A stretch of 35,386 nt of DNA from CAYTOF01 sp964439435. Its GTDB lineage: Bacteria; Bacillota; Clostridia; Oscillospirales; QAMX01. The notes under the pieces were generated by a model. It worked only from the letters and a program-made list of their open reading frames with translations, made no database searches and had not been told where the DNA came from. The translations under genes and the position numbers were made by a program. The stretch spans positions 1 through 35,386 of the forward strand of contig CAYTOF010000013.1 of assembly GCA_964439435.1 (NCBI GenBank). Direction: 5' to 3'. Position 1 is the stretch's first letter, and the number at the start of each line of letters is the position of its first letter. Shown here piece after piece: positions 1 to 6,527 of this stretch.

Positions 1-51
1 TTGTACCTGATACTATAAATCAAAATTTATCTGGAGTTTTTAGAGGTTACC
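1..51 (+). repeat. Contig-end repeat, left copy
   Basis: Bases 1-51 are the exact reverse complement of 35334-35384; the match stops sharply after base 51. Read outward from the window, both copies begin GGTAACCTCTAAAAACTCC. An identical sequence at both ends, pointing outward, is typical of an assembly broken at a multi-copy element such as an insertion sequence. No transposase is inside the window, so the element type is unknown. Confidence 0.85.
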
Positions 52-88
52 TAAAGAATATTAATGCATTATACTTTTATTTTGTTAC

Positions 89-116
89 TTGTAAAATCGC
101 ATCTTTCGTGTATAAT
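89..116 (+). promoter_or_regulatory. Promoter of the sigma/PrsW cassette
   Basis: A -35 TTGTAA at 89-94 and a perfect -10 TATAAT at 111-116 are separated by 16 bases. Transcription would start near 123, downstream of an in-frame ATG at 64. This argues that the sigma factor starts at 172 or 187, not at 64. Confidence 0.65.
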
Positions 117-171
117 TATATTTGTAATATATTGTCAAATTTGGAATTTACACGCCGCTTATAAAGCGAGA

Positions 172-741
172 ATGGGGGTTGTTGCGTTGATAGACGATGA
201 GACCTTATATCGCCAATATCTTGCCGGTAATGAAAGCGGATTGGAATCGCTGATGGAGCGATACGGCAACAGCCTGACCTTTTATATAAACGGATATATT
301 CACGACATTCACGACGCCGAGGACCTTATGATTGAGACGTTTGCGCGTATGATTTTAAAACATCCGAATATAAGGGACGGATGCTTTAAATCGTATCTCT
401 ATAAAATTGCCCGTCATCTCGCCCTGCGGTTTTTGGCGAAAAATAAATTAAACTGCTGTTTTGATGTGGAGATACTGAATAACGAGCAGACAAATGAAAT
501 GCTTGCCGAAGAAGTTGTCAGAACAAAAGAGCGTGACCATATCTTGCACATGTGTATGGAGCAATTAAATCCTGTCTATCGAGAAGCACTATACCTTGTT
601 TATTTTGAAAGCATGTGTCATGCAGAAGCTGCTGCCATTATGAGAAAGAGCGAAAAGCAAGTGGCGGATTTACTCTATCGAGGGAAAAAATCGTTGCAAA
701 AGCGATTGGAACAGGAGGGAGTCACAGGTGCGGAATACTGA
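172..741 (+). CDS. ECF-like sigma-70 family RNA polymerase sigma factor
   Basis: A small sigma factor of about 189 residues. It should direct RNA polymerase to a limited set of promoters. Region 2 is visible around residues 10-85, with the core-binding signature DAEDLMIETF and the helix FKSYLYKIARHLALRFL. Region 4 is near the C-terminus (LNPVYREALYLVYFE, then AAAIMRKSEKQVADLLYRGK, a helix-turn-helix). The frame is open upstream to 64, but a promoter at 89-116 lies inside that extension and its residues are hydrophobic and unlike the family. ATG 172 or TTG 187 (GGGGG 8 bases upstream) are better starts. The 3' end overlaps the next gene, whose ribosome site AGGAGGG lies inside this one. The cassette ends in a PrsW-like protease, the enzyme type that releases SigW in Bacillus, so control by a membrane anti-sigma is likely but inferred. 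Confidence 0.85.
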   Translation: MGVVALIDDETLYRQYLAGNESGLESLMERYGNSLTFYINGYIHDIHDAEDLMIETFARMILKHPNIRDGCFKSYLYKIARHLALRFLAKNKLNCCFDVEILNNEQTNEMLAEEVVRTKERDHILHMCMEQLNPVYREALYLVYFESMCHAEAAAIMRKSEKQVADLLYRGKKSLQKRLEQEGVTGAEY

Positions 742-1102
742 TCAGCGTGTTCTTGCCGTTAAACAACGGACAATGGAAATCAACCGCAAAAAACAAATGC
801 AACAAAGCCGAATGGTCGGTATCTCAGCTGTTGCTCTCAGTTTGTTGTTCATCGCAGGATTGTCCTTTACCATGCCGAGTATAATGGAAGGGATGTCGGA
901 TGACTCTTATATATATCCCGGACTTACAGCCGGCATATTTGATACAAGTGGTGGGCTTGGCTATCTTTTGATCGCATTGCTTGCCTTCGCACTTGGAGTG
1001 TGCGTGACTATTTTGTCCTATCGCATTCACCATCGAAACCGAGAATTGACAGATGAAGAGAAAAAACAGGAATTGGAGAACAATTGTGGTCGAGCTGATT
1101 GA
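728..1102 (+). CDS. Small two-helix membrane protein, possible anti-sigma or sensor
   Basis: A 124-residue protein that I cannot assign to a named family with confidence. It starts at GTG 728, with AGGAGGG 8 bases upstream, and overlaps the sigma gene by 14 bases. The layout is a basic N-terminal segment of about 28 residues, a first membrane helix at about 29-49, an external loop rich in Asp, Ser, Gly and Tyr, a second helix at about 76-98, and a charged C-terminal tail (HHRNRELTDEEKKQELE). Position directly after an ECF-like sigma gene is where anti-sigma factors are usually found. The short basic N-terminus could contact the sigma factor, but no zinc-binding anti-sigma motif is visible. 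The role is inferred from context only. Confidence 0.7.
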   Translation: MRNTDQRVLAVKQRTMEINRKKQMQQSRMVGISAVALSLLFIAGLSFTMPSIMEGMSDDSYIYPGLTAGIFDTSGGLGYLLIALLAFALGVCVTILSYRIHHRNRELTDEEKKQELENNCGRAD

Positions 1103-1715
1103 CAATATTTCGCAGTTCGCTGTGACATTTTTGGCTGTGATTGGAGCGGGTCTGATGTTTTATAAAACTCGCAAGCAATCATATTTGTTGTTGACCTGCT
1201 TTTACGGCACTTTTTCCTTGGGATCTCTCCATTGGACCCTTTATATAATCTTATTTAACTCCACCCCACAGGTGTTTTATGTTTCGGAACTTGCTTGGAT
1301 TGGCAGTTTTTTGTTTTTGCTCACGTTGAATTTTACCTTATCCACGCCGGAGGAAAAAAAGTTTTATCATCCGGCGGTATGGATTGCTCCAACAATTTGC
1401 GTTCCACTTATGATTTTTTATATGTCAAATGGTGAAATAATTGGAAATCTGCTGACATGCGGCATTACTATGATTGCGGCATGGCTTTCGATTAGAGGCT
1501 TGATTTATGCCGGAAAGCAAAAGGATGCAGGGAGAAATCGGAAGTTTTTCCATATGGCGGTGTTGTCTGTTGTCGTATTGGAATACAGTCTTTGGTTGGC
1601 TTCTTGCTTTTGGGTGAGCGACACACTAACAAATCCATATTTTTGGCTTGATTTTCTGCTGTCAGCCTCGCTTATTCTGCTGCTGCCGGCTGCGCGGAAG
1701 GCGGTGGAGGCATGA
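1086..1715 (+). CDS. Multi-helix membrane protein of the sigma/PrsW cassette
   Basis: About 209 residues with roughly six or seven hydrophobic helices and very short loops; no soluble domain is visible. I chose GTG 1086 because GGAG lies 7 bases upstream and the start overlaps the previous gene's end, as at the other junctions in this cassette. An upstream ATG at 1053 in the same frame has no good ribosome site. The arrangement resembles the seven-helix sensor half found at the N-terminus of some histidine kinases, but no kinase domain follows. It may sense a membrane or envelope signal or help position the protease. Function is unknown. Confidence 0.7.
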   Translation: MVELIDNISQFAVTFLAVIGAGLMFYKTRKQSYLLLTCFYGTFSLGSLHWTLYIILFNSTPQVFYVSELAWIGSFLFLLTLNFTLSTPEEKKFYHPAVWIAPTICVPLMIFYMSNGEIIGNLLTCGITMIAAWLSIRGLIYAGKQKDAGRNRKFFHMAVLSVVVLEYSLWLASCFWVSDTLTNPYFWLDFLLSASLILLLPAARKAVEA

Positions 1716-2353
1716 CCTATATCGAGAATGTATTTGTATGCATAGCGGCTCCACTTTTAATTGCGATGCTTTGTGCGGGCAAAAAGCATTTGCATGTTTT
1801 CATTTTTTTCATAAGTGGTATGGGTATGTGCTTGCTTTCCGCATATCTAAACACCTTTTTTGCAAGGTATTACAATGCGGATTTGCTCAATGCCACGACA
1901 CAGATTGCTCCCGTTGTCGAAGAAATCATGAAGCTGTTGCCGATACTCTTTTATCTGCTGGTTTTTGAACCGAAACCTAAAGATATTTTCGTAGCGGTTC
2001 TGATTTTATCCGCAGGCTTTGCCACATTTGAAAACACTTGCTATCTTATCCAAAATGGTGCGACTGAGTTGTCATTTTTGTTTATACGCGGTTTTGGAAC
2101 AGGTGCTATGCATATTGTATGCGGGGCAATTGTGGGTTATGGCATGGCGTATGTTTGGCAGCGCAGTTGGCTTAAGACTGCAGGTACATTTGGTCTTTTG
2201 TGTGCGGCCATCACCTTTCATGCGGTATATAACCTGCTGATTGCCAATGGAGGTCCCTTGCAAATAGTTGCATTTGTTCTGCCCATACTCACTTTGCTGT
2301 TCGGTAAAGTTTTACGCAAGTTTATAAAAACCTTACCGCAACAGCAAGTATAA
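1712..2353 (+). CDS. PrsW-family intramembrane protease
   Basis: A 213-residue integral membrane protein with the PrsW protease (M82) signature. Glu70-Glu71 and Lys74 sit in PVVEEIMK, Glu107-Asn108 in GFATFENTCY, His134 in GAMHIVCG, and His170 in ITFHAVYN. In Bacillus, PrsW makes the first cut in the anti-sigma factor RsiW and so frees SigW. The gene overlaps its upstream neighbour by four bases and ends the cassette. Its substrate could be the small membrane protein encoded at 728-1102. Assignment to the family is firm; the substrate is a guess from position. Confidence 0.87.
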   Translation: MTYIENVFVCIAAPLLIAMLCAGKKHLHVFIFFISGMGMCLLSAYLNTFFARYYNADLLNATTQIAPVVEEIMKLLPILFYLLVFEPKPKDIFVAVLILSAGFATFENTCYLIQNGATELSFLFIRGFGTGAMHIVCGAIVGYGMAYVWQRSWLKTAGTFGLLCAAITFHAVYNLLIANGGPLQIVAFVLPILTLLFGKVLRKFIKTLPQQQV

Positions 2354-2380
2354 GTTGAGTGCTGTAATAAATTTAGTGGC

Positions 2381-2422
2381 AATAAAAGAGACTCGCTCTT
2401 AGTGCAAAGCTAAGAGCGAGTC
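2381..2422 (-). terminator. Terminator of tRNA-Pro
   Basis: A perfect 13-base stem (GACTCGCTCTTAG, 2390-2402, with 2410-2422) has a 7-base loop. On the minus strand it is followed by TCTTTTATT, a fair U-tract. It lies just after the tRNA 3' end and also faces the 3' end of the sigma/PrsW cassette, so it may act both ways. Confidence 0.8.
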
Positions 2423-2441
2423 GTTTGCAGCGAACAACCGC

Positions 2442-2518
2442 TGGTCGAGGCGACAGGACTTGAACCTGCGGCTTCTTGGTCCCAAACCAAGCACTCTACC
2501 AAACTGAGCTACGCCTCG
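2442..2518 (-). tRNA. tRNA-Pro (UGG anticodon)
   Basis: Read on the minus strand, a complete 77-base cloverleaf is visible: acceptor stem CGAGGCG paired with CGCCTCG, D-arm GTAGCTCAGTTTGGTAGAG, anticodon stem CTTGG/CCAAG around loop TTTGGGA with anticodon TGG, T-arm GCAGGTTCAAGTCCTGT, discriminator A and an encoded CCA. It reads proline codons. It stands alone, with its own promoter and terminator. Confidence 0.97.
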
Positions 2519-2555
2519 ATAAAATTATATTCACTTTAAGAGAGATGCAATGCGT

Positions 2556-2584
2556 ATTATAACATAAGTTCCATTTGCTGACAA
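2556..2584 (-). promoter_or_regulatory. Promoter of tRNA-Pro
   Basis: On the minus strand, TTGTCA (2579-2584) and a perfect TATAAT (2556-2561) are separated by 17 bases. The start point would be about 30 bases before the mature tRNA 5' end. Confidence 0.8.
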
Positions 2585-2662
2585 GCCTTTCTTTCACATG
2601 TTCAACATTTGCTTTCGAATGTGCTTTATACCACAAAACAAGGGGTGGAGTGATGGTATATA

Positions 2663-2691
2663 TTGTAAAAAGACTGTTTATATGTTATCAT
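2663..2691 (+). promoter_or_regulatory. Promoter of the M3 peptidase gene
   Basis: TTGTAA (2663-2668) and TATCAT (2686-2691) are 17 bases apart. The predicted transcript would have a leader of about 100 bases before the ATG at 2798. No riboswitch-like structure was recognised in it. Confidence 0.6.
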
Positions 2692-2797
2692 TTAACTATC
2701 TAAAAGCAAATGGTTTACAAACTAAAAATTGTACTCAGATGTGAGAAATCTCCTGCTTTCAAGATTGAAATTAATAACATACCAAGGAAGTGTTAAT

Positions 2798-4483
2798 ATG
2801 AAATTTTCAGAGATGCCATACAAACGAGTAGATATGGATGAGCTGACAGAAAAGCTAAGCAATCTGCTTAAAAAAATGGAAAATGCGCAGAGCGCAGACG
2901 CTCAATATGAAACATACATTGAGTTTCGAGACATTGTCCTTGATTCATCGACAATGGCCTCACTGTCTTATGCCAGACACACAATAGACACAAGGGATGA
3001 GTTTTACGATAAAGAAAACGATTTCTATGATGAAAAAATGCCGTTGCTGCAGATGTTGGTGCTGCAGTATTATAAAGCATTTATTTCAACGAAATTCAGA
3101 CCTGAGCTGGAAGAAAAAATGGGGAAACTTTGGTTTGACAATGTGGAGCTCGAACTGAAGGGGTTTGACGAACGCATAATAGAGCAGATGCAACAGGCTA
3201 ATGCTTTGGGAAGTGAATATAAAAAGCTGCTGACCTCAGCCAAAATTGACTTTGACGGCAAGGTTGTAAACCTCTCTCAGCTGCGTGCTTATCAGCTTTC
3301 GGCAGATCGTGACATTCGCAAGAGTGCATATGAAAAGCGCTCAGAATTTTTCTTGCAGAATGCCGATAAGTTGGATGAGATATTTGACAAGTTGGTAGCC
3401 CTTCGAAACGAGATGGCGCTAAAGCTTGGCTACAAGGACTTTGTGGAGCTTGGATACATTTGGATGAATCGCAACAGTTACACAAAGGAAGATGTTGCTC
3501 GTTTCAGAGCTCAGGTTAAAAAAGTTGTGGTACCCTTCACGACAAAATTGCATGAACAGAGAAGAAAAAACCTCGGCATTGACAAACTGATGTATTATGA
3601 TGAGGACATATTTTTTGCCGAAGGCAACCCTGCTCCCAAAGGCACACCGGAGGAGATGTTTGAAAACGGTAGAAAAATGTACAATGAGCTGTCGTCGGAG
3701 ACGGCAGAGTTTATGGACTTCATGCTGAAAAACGAGCTATTTGACGCCTTGGCAAAAGAAGGCAAAGCCGGCGGAGGATATTGCACTGTCTTTCCTGCAT
3801 ATGGAGCACCTTTTGTGTTTGCTAACTTCAACGGCACTAGCGAGGATGTCGATGTGTTGACGCACGAATGCGGTCATGCGCTTAATTCTTACTTGTCAAA
3901 AGACTTGGAAATCATGGAGTACAGGCATTCCACAATGGATGTCGCTGAGATCCACTCCATGGCAATGGAGTTTTTCACCGCTGATTGGATGCAACTGTTC
4001 TTCCATGACAAGACAAAGGACTATCTGTACATGCATCTGGCTGCTGCGCTCATTTTCTTGCCATATGGTTGTATGGTTGACGAATTTCAACATGAAGTAT
4101 ATGCCAATCCTGGATATACACCCGCACAGAGAAAAGAACTCTGGCTCAGGTTGGAAAAGGAATACAGGCCCCATCTTGACTATGGCGACGATGAGTTTTT
4201 ATCTCAGGGCGGTGTCTGGCAAAGACAGAGCCATATCTATGAACGCCCCTTCTACTATATAGATTACTGCATCGCCCAGGTCTGCGCACTGCAGTATCGC
4301 ATATGGATGGAGGAAGACAGGCAAGCTGCTTGGAACAGCTATCTGGAACTGTCCCAAAAAGCCGGTTCGAAGCGCCTGACAGAGCTGGTGAAAGAAGCAG
4401 GACTTGTTTCACCCTTTGAAGATGGCTGTATGCAAAATGTCGTTGATGGCAGTTCGGAAATATTGAACGAGCTGAACAAATAA
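2798..4483 (+). CDS. M3 family oligoendopeptidase (PepF-like zinc peptidase)
   Basis: A cytoplasmic zinc metallopeptidase of 561 residues, a usual length for the clostridial M3 oligoendopeptidases, which cut short peptides. The zinc site is visible: His356-Glu-Cys-Gly-His360 (LTHECGHALN), with Glu384 in VAEIHSMAMEFF as the probable third ligand. Downstream, HIYERPFYYIDYCIAQVCAL is the usual substrate-binding region of the family, with its Tyr-rich segment. I chose ATG 2798, with AGGAAG about 8 bases upstream. The frame is open back to 2729, but that extension has no ribosome site. The gene is monocistronic, with its own promoter and a weak hairpin after it. Confidence 0.92.
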   Translation: MKFSEMPYKRVDMDELTEKLSNLLKKMENAQSADAQYETYIEFRDIVLDSSTMASLSYARHTIDTRDEFYDKENDFYDEKMPLLQMLVLQYYKAFISTKFRPELEEKMGKLWFDNVELELKGFDERIIEQMQQANALGSEYKKLLTSAKIDFDGKVVNLSQLRAYQLSADRDIRKSAYEKRSEFFLQNADKLDEIFDKLVALRNEMALKLGYKDFVELGYIWMNRNSYTKEDVARFRAQVKKVVVPFTTKLHEQRRKNLGIDKLMYYDEDIFFAEGNPAPKGTPEEMFENGRKMYNELSSETAEFMDFMLKNELFDALAKEGKAGGGYCTVFPAYGAPFVFANFNGTSEDVDVLTHECGHALNSYLSKDLEIMEYRHSTMDVAEIHSMAMEFFTADWMQLFFHDKTKDYLYMHLAAALIFLPYGCMVDEFQHEVYANPGYTPAQRKELWLRLEKEYRPHLDYGDDEFLSQGGVWQRQSHIYERPFYYIDYCIAQVCALQYRIWMEEDRQAAWNSYLELSQKAGSKRLTELVKEAGLVSPFEDGCMQNVVDGSSEILNELNK

Positions 4484-4500
4484 AAAATATTGAAAATACA

Positions 4501-4549
4501 AATTGCCGGCGTGTTCTTTGGGAATTTCACCAAGAGTGCGTCGGCAATT
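4501..4549 (+). terminator. Probable terminator after the M3 peptidase
   Basis: AATTGCCG (4501-4508) pairs with CGGCAATT (4542-4549) and the pairing continues imperfectly inward. The U-tract is poor (TTAT), so this is a weak or Rho-assisted candidate 17 bases after the stop codon. Confidence 0.5.
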
Positions 4550-4554
4550 TATCC

Positions 4555-4686
4555 TGTAAAGCACAACAGATTGCAGAGAATGTTTAACAAATCGATGTTG
4601 CTTTAACAAAAAACAATGAGCAATGCTCTATCAAACAAATCCAAACAGAGCAACTCCCTTCCCTTAGCGAGATTGGGATAAGGCTA
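4555..4686. other. Non-coding stretch between convergent genes
   Basis: Part of a 383-base gap between the peptidase gene and the convergent minus-strand operon. Apart from the two terminator hairpins on either side I see no gene, tRNA or clear repeat in it. Confidence 0.6.
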
Positions 4687-4754
4687 GAAAAAGAGCAAAA
4701 AGCTTCTTAAAGATATGGTGTGTGTTTAACACACTCCACAGCTTTAAGAAGCTT
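4687..4754 (-). terminator. Terminator of the ptsH-uvrC-coaD operon
   Basis: AAGCTTCTTAAAG (4700-4712) pairs perfectly with CTTTAAGAAGCTT (4742-4754), and an inner TGTGTG/ACACAC stem extends it. On the minus strand the hairpin is followed by TTTTGCTCTTTTT. It lies about 110 bases past the last gene of the operon. Confidence 0.78.
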
Positions 4755-4866
4755 GAAAAATCAGAGTAGAAATATAGAAGGGGCAATGGGCAAAAGACAA
4801 ATTTTAGCATAATGAAAAAACTGCTTTAACAGCAAAACAATGTAAAACAATTGAGGAGTTTGAGAG

Positions 4867-5442
4867 TTAGCCTCTGTGTGGTGTGGCAGGCTGGTGAAAC
4901 TGGGCTCTGACATGTTTTAGCTCGCCGAGGGAATTTGACAGAGCTTCTTCAGACCTGGAAAGTGCATCGTCCACAAACTTTGAAGTTGCCGCTCTGAGCT
5001 CTCTGGATTTGTTGTCAGCGTTGCTCATGATGTCGTTTGCACGGGCTTCAGCACTAGACAGGATTTGTCTTGCTTGGTTTTCGGAGCTTTCGATCGTTTC
5101 GCGCGCATTGGCAGCGGCATTTTGTAAAAGCTCTTTGGCAGCTTGTTTGGCTTCTTGCAATATTGTCGATTCATGGACAAGCGCTCGTGCTTTGTCTTCC
5201 GCTGTGCGGATTATTGCATCGGCATCTCTCCTGGCAACAGCAGCAAGCTCATTTCGAGACTCTACAATTGCTCTTGCTTGTTGCAAATCTCCGGGCAAGG
5301 CTGTCTTGATTTCATCTATGAGCTCTAAGAAACGTTCGCGGTTCACAACGACTTTGCCACCGCTCAAGGGCATTGTCCATGCCTCTGTCACCATATCTCC
5401 TAAAATCGAGATCAATTCGTCAATGGTATGCCTCTCATCCAT
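4867..5442 (-). CDS. Coiled-coil protein (DivIVA-like / V-ATPase subunit H-like)
   Basis: A 191-residue soluble protein, the last gene of the minus-strand operon, with GAGGGGG about 8 bases before its ATG. The first 55 residues form a small domain (TIDELISILGDMV, then VVNRERFLELIDEIKTALP). Residues from about 55 to 175 are an Ala/Glu/Arg-rich heptad pattern that predicts a long coiled coil. Proteins of this kind next to coaD in Clostridia are usually named ATPase or DivIVA-like on weak similarity; no nucleotide-binding motif is present. A scaffolding or cell-pole role is possible but unproven. Confidence 0.75.
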   Translation of the reverse strand: MDERHTIDELISILGDMVTEAWTMPLSGGKVVVNRERFLELIDEIKTALPGDLQQARAIVESRNELAAVARRDADAIIRTAEDKARALVHESTILQEAKQAAKELLQNAAANARETIESSENQARQILSSAEARANDIMSNADNKSRELRAATSKFVDDALSRSEEALSNSLGELKHVRAQFHQPATPHRG

Positions 5443-5474
5443 TATATGTCCCCCTCACTAAAAGAGCATGAAGC

Positions 5475-5948
5475 TCAAAATCTTTTTTTCATAAGAGCCT
5501 CAATTGAGGCTTTGGGTAAAAATGATGTGACATCCGCACCAAGCTTGTACAGATGTAATGCTGTTGATGTACTCACATGCGAAAAATTGGGATTGGATGG
5601 CAACAGCAATGTCTCTGGAGCATTAAGTGTGGTGTTGACAGTTGCCATAATGCGCTCATATTCATAGTCTATAGCGGAGCGGACACCCTTTATAATCGCA
5701 CATGCGCCCACTTCGAGAGCAAAATCAGAGCCAAGCCCACTGTAAGTCTCTACAATTGCATTTGGAATGTCAGAGAAGGCTTTTTTGGCGATATCTGCTC
5801 TTTCTGACAAAGAGAAAACAGGGCTCTTTTGCTCGTTTTGCAAAATCAGTACAATTACCCGATCAAAAATCCCGGCAGTCCTTTGGATTATGTCAATATG
5901 CCCAAGGGTTATCGGGTCATAGCTGCCGGGGCAGACGGCAATTTTCAT
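5475..5948 (-). CDS. coaD: Phosphopantetheine adenylyltransferase
   Basis: This enzyme makes dephospho-CoA from 4'-phosphopantetheine and ATP, the fourth step of coenzyme A synthesis. It has 157 residues, the normal length. The nucleotidyltransferase signature is intact: PGSYDPITLGHIDII, with His17 in the T-x-G-H motif. The central Gly-Val-Arg segment (IIKGVRSAIDYEYE) is also typical. The C-terminal ATP-contact motif, usually S-S-S-x-V-(R/K)-E, reads STSTALHL here, so the basic and acidic residues are missing. The ribosome site GAGGTG overlaps the rsmD stop codon. The match to CoaD is firm overall; the altered motif is noted as odd. Confidence 0.95.
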   Translation of the reverse strand: MKIAVCPGSYDPITLGHIDIIQRTAGIFDRVIVLILQNEQKSPVFSLSERADIAKKAFSDIPNAIVETYSGLGSDFALEVGACAIIKGVRSAIDYEYERIMATVNTTLNAPETLLLPSNPNFSHVSTSTALHLYKLGADVTSFLPKASIEALMKKRF

Positions 5949-5957
5949 ATGCGCACC

Positions 5958-6524
5958 TCATATCACTTCTGACTCAGGAGCATTTTTCCTGTATATTGTC
6001 AAAGCGGTTGTTCCGTAGGTGTATGTTTTGACCAATGAGATATCGCCGATAGTGAGTGGCAATACTTCTTTGGCGGCACTCTCACATATAATTATACCAT
6101 TGACTGCCACAATGTCAAATGTAAATATCATATTCAGTATTTTTTTTATGAAACCCTCGCGATAGGGAGGATCTACAAAAATAAGCTGAAATTCTCCCTT
6201 CGGAGCAGACTTAATAAATGCTTTGTAATCTCGATGACATAGTTGAGTTTTTTCGATTAAGTTGGTTTTTTCTGCGTTTTCACGCATGATGGATAGAGAA
6301 ATCCGGGAGTTGTCTACAAACACAGCTCTTTTTGCTCCACGGCTCAAAGCCTCAAGGCCGAGTTGCCCTGTACCGGCAAATAGATCAAGCACTGTTTTAC
6401 CGGCAATCTCAAATTGGATGATATTAAAAAGAGCTTGCTTTATACGGTCACTCGTTGGACGTGTATCAATTCCCGGGAGGCTTTTCAACCTTATGCCTCT
6501 TGCGGTTCCGGTAATTATTTGCAT
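5958..6524 (-). CDS. rsmD: 16S rRNA (guanine966-N2)-methyltransferase
   Basis: A 188-residue SAM-dependent methyltransferase that modifies G966 of 16S rRNA in the small subunit. Signatures in order: MQIITGTARG and RPTSDRIKQALFNII at the N-terminus, the SAM motif VLDLFAGTGQLGLEALSRGA, and the catalytic D-P-P-Y in LIFVDPPYREGF. It starts three bases after the uvrC stop codon, with its ribosome site GGAGTG inside the uvrC end, so the two are translationally coupled. rsmD followed by coaD is a common bacterial pair. Confidence 0.95.
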   Translation of the reverse strand: MQIITGTARGIRLKSLPGIDTRPTSDRIKQALFNIIQFEIAGKTVLDLFAGTGQLGLEALSRGAKRAVFVDNSRISLSIMRENAEKTNLIEKTQLCHRDYKAFIKSAPKGEFQLIFVDPPYREGFIKKILNMIFTFDIVAVNGIIICESAAKEVLPLTIGDISLVKTYTYGTTALTIYRKNAPESEVI

Positions 6525-6527
6525 TAT

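Noticed and set aside
64..171. N-terminal extension of the sigma factor from an ATG at 64
   Set aside because: A good promoter (89-116) lies inside it and the hydrophobic residues do not fit the family.
2692..2797. Riboswitch or T-box in the leader of the M3 peptidase
   Set aside because: No conserved core or terminator/antiterminator pair could be recognised.
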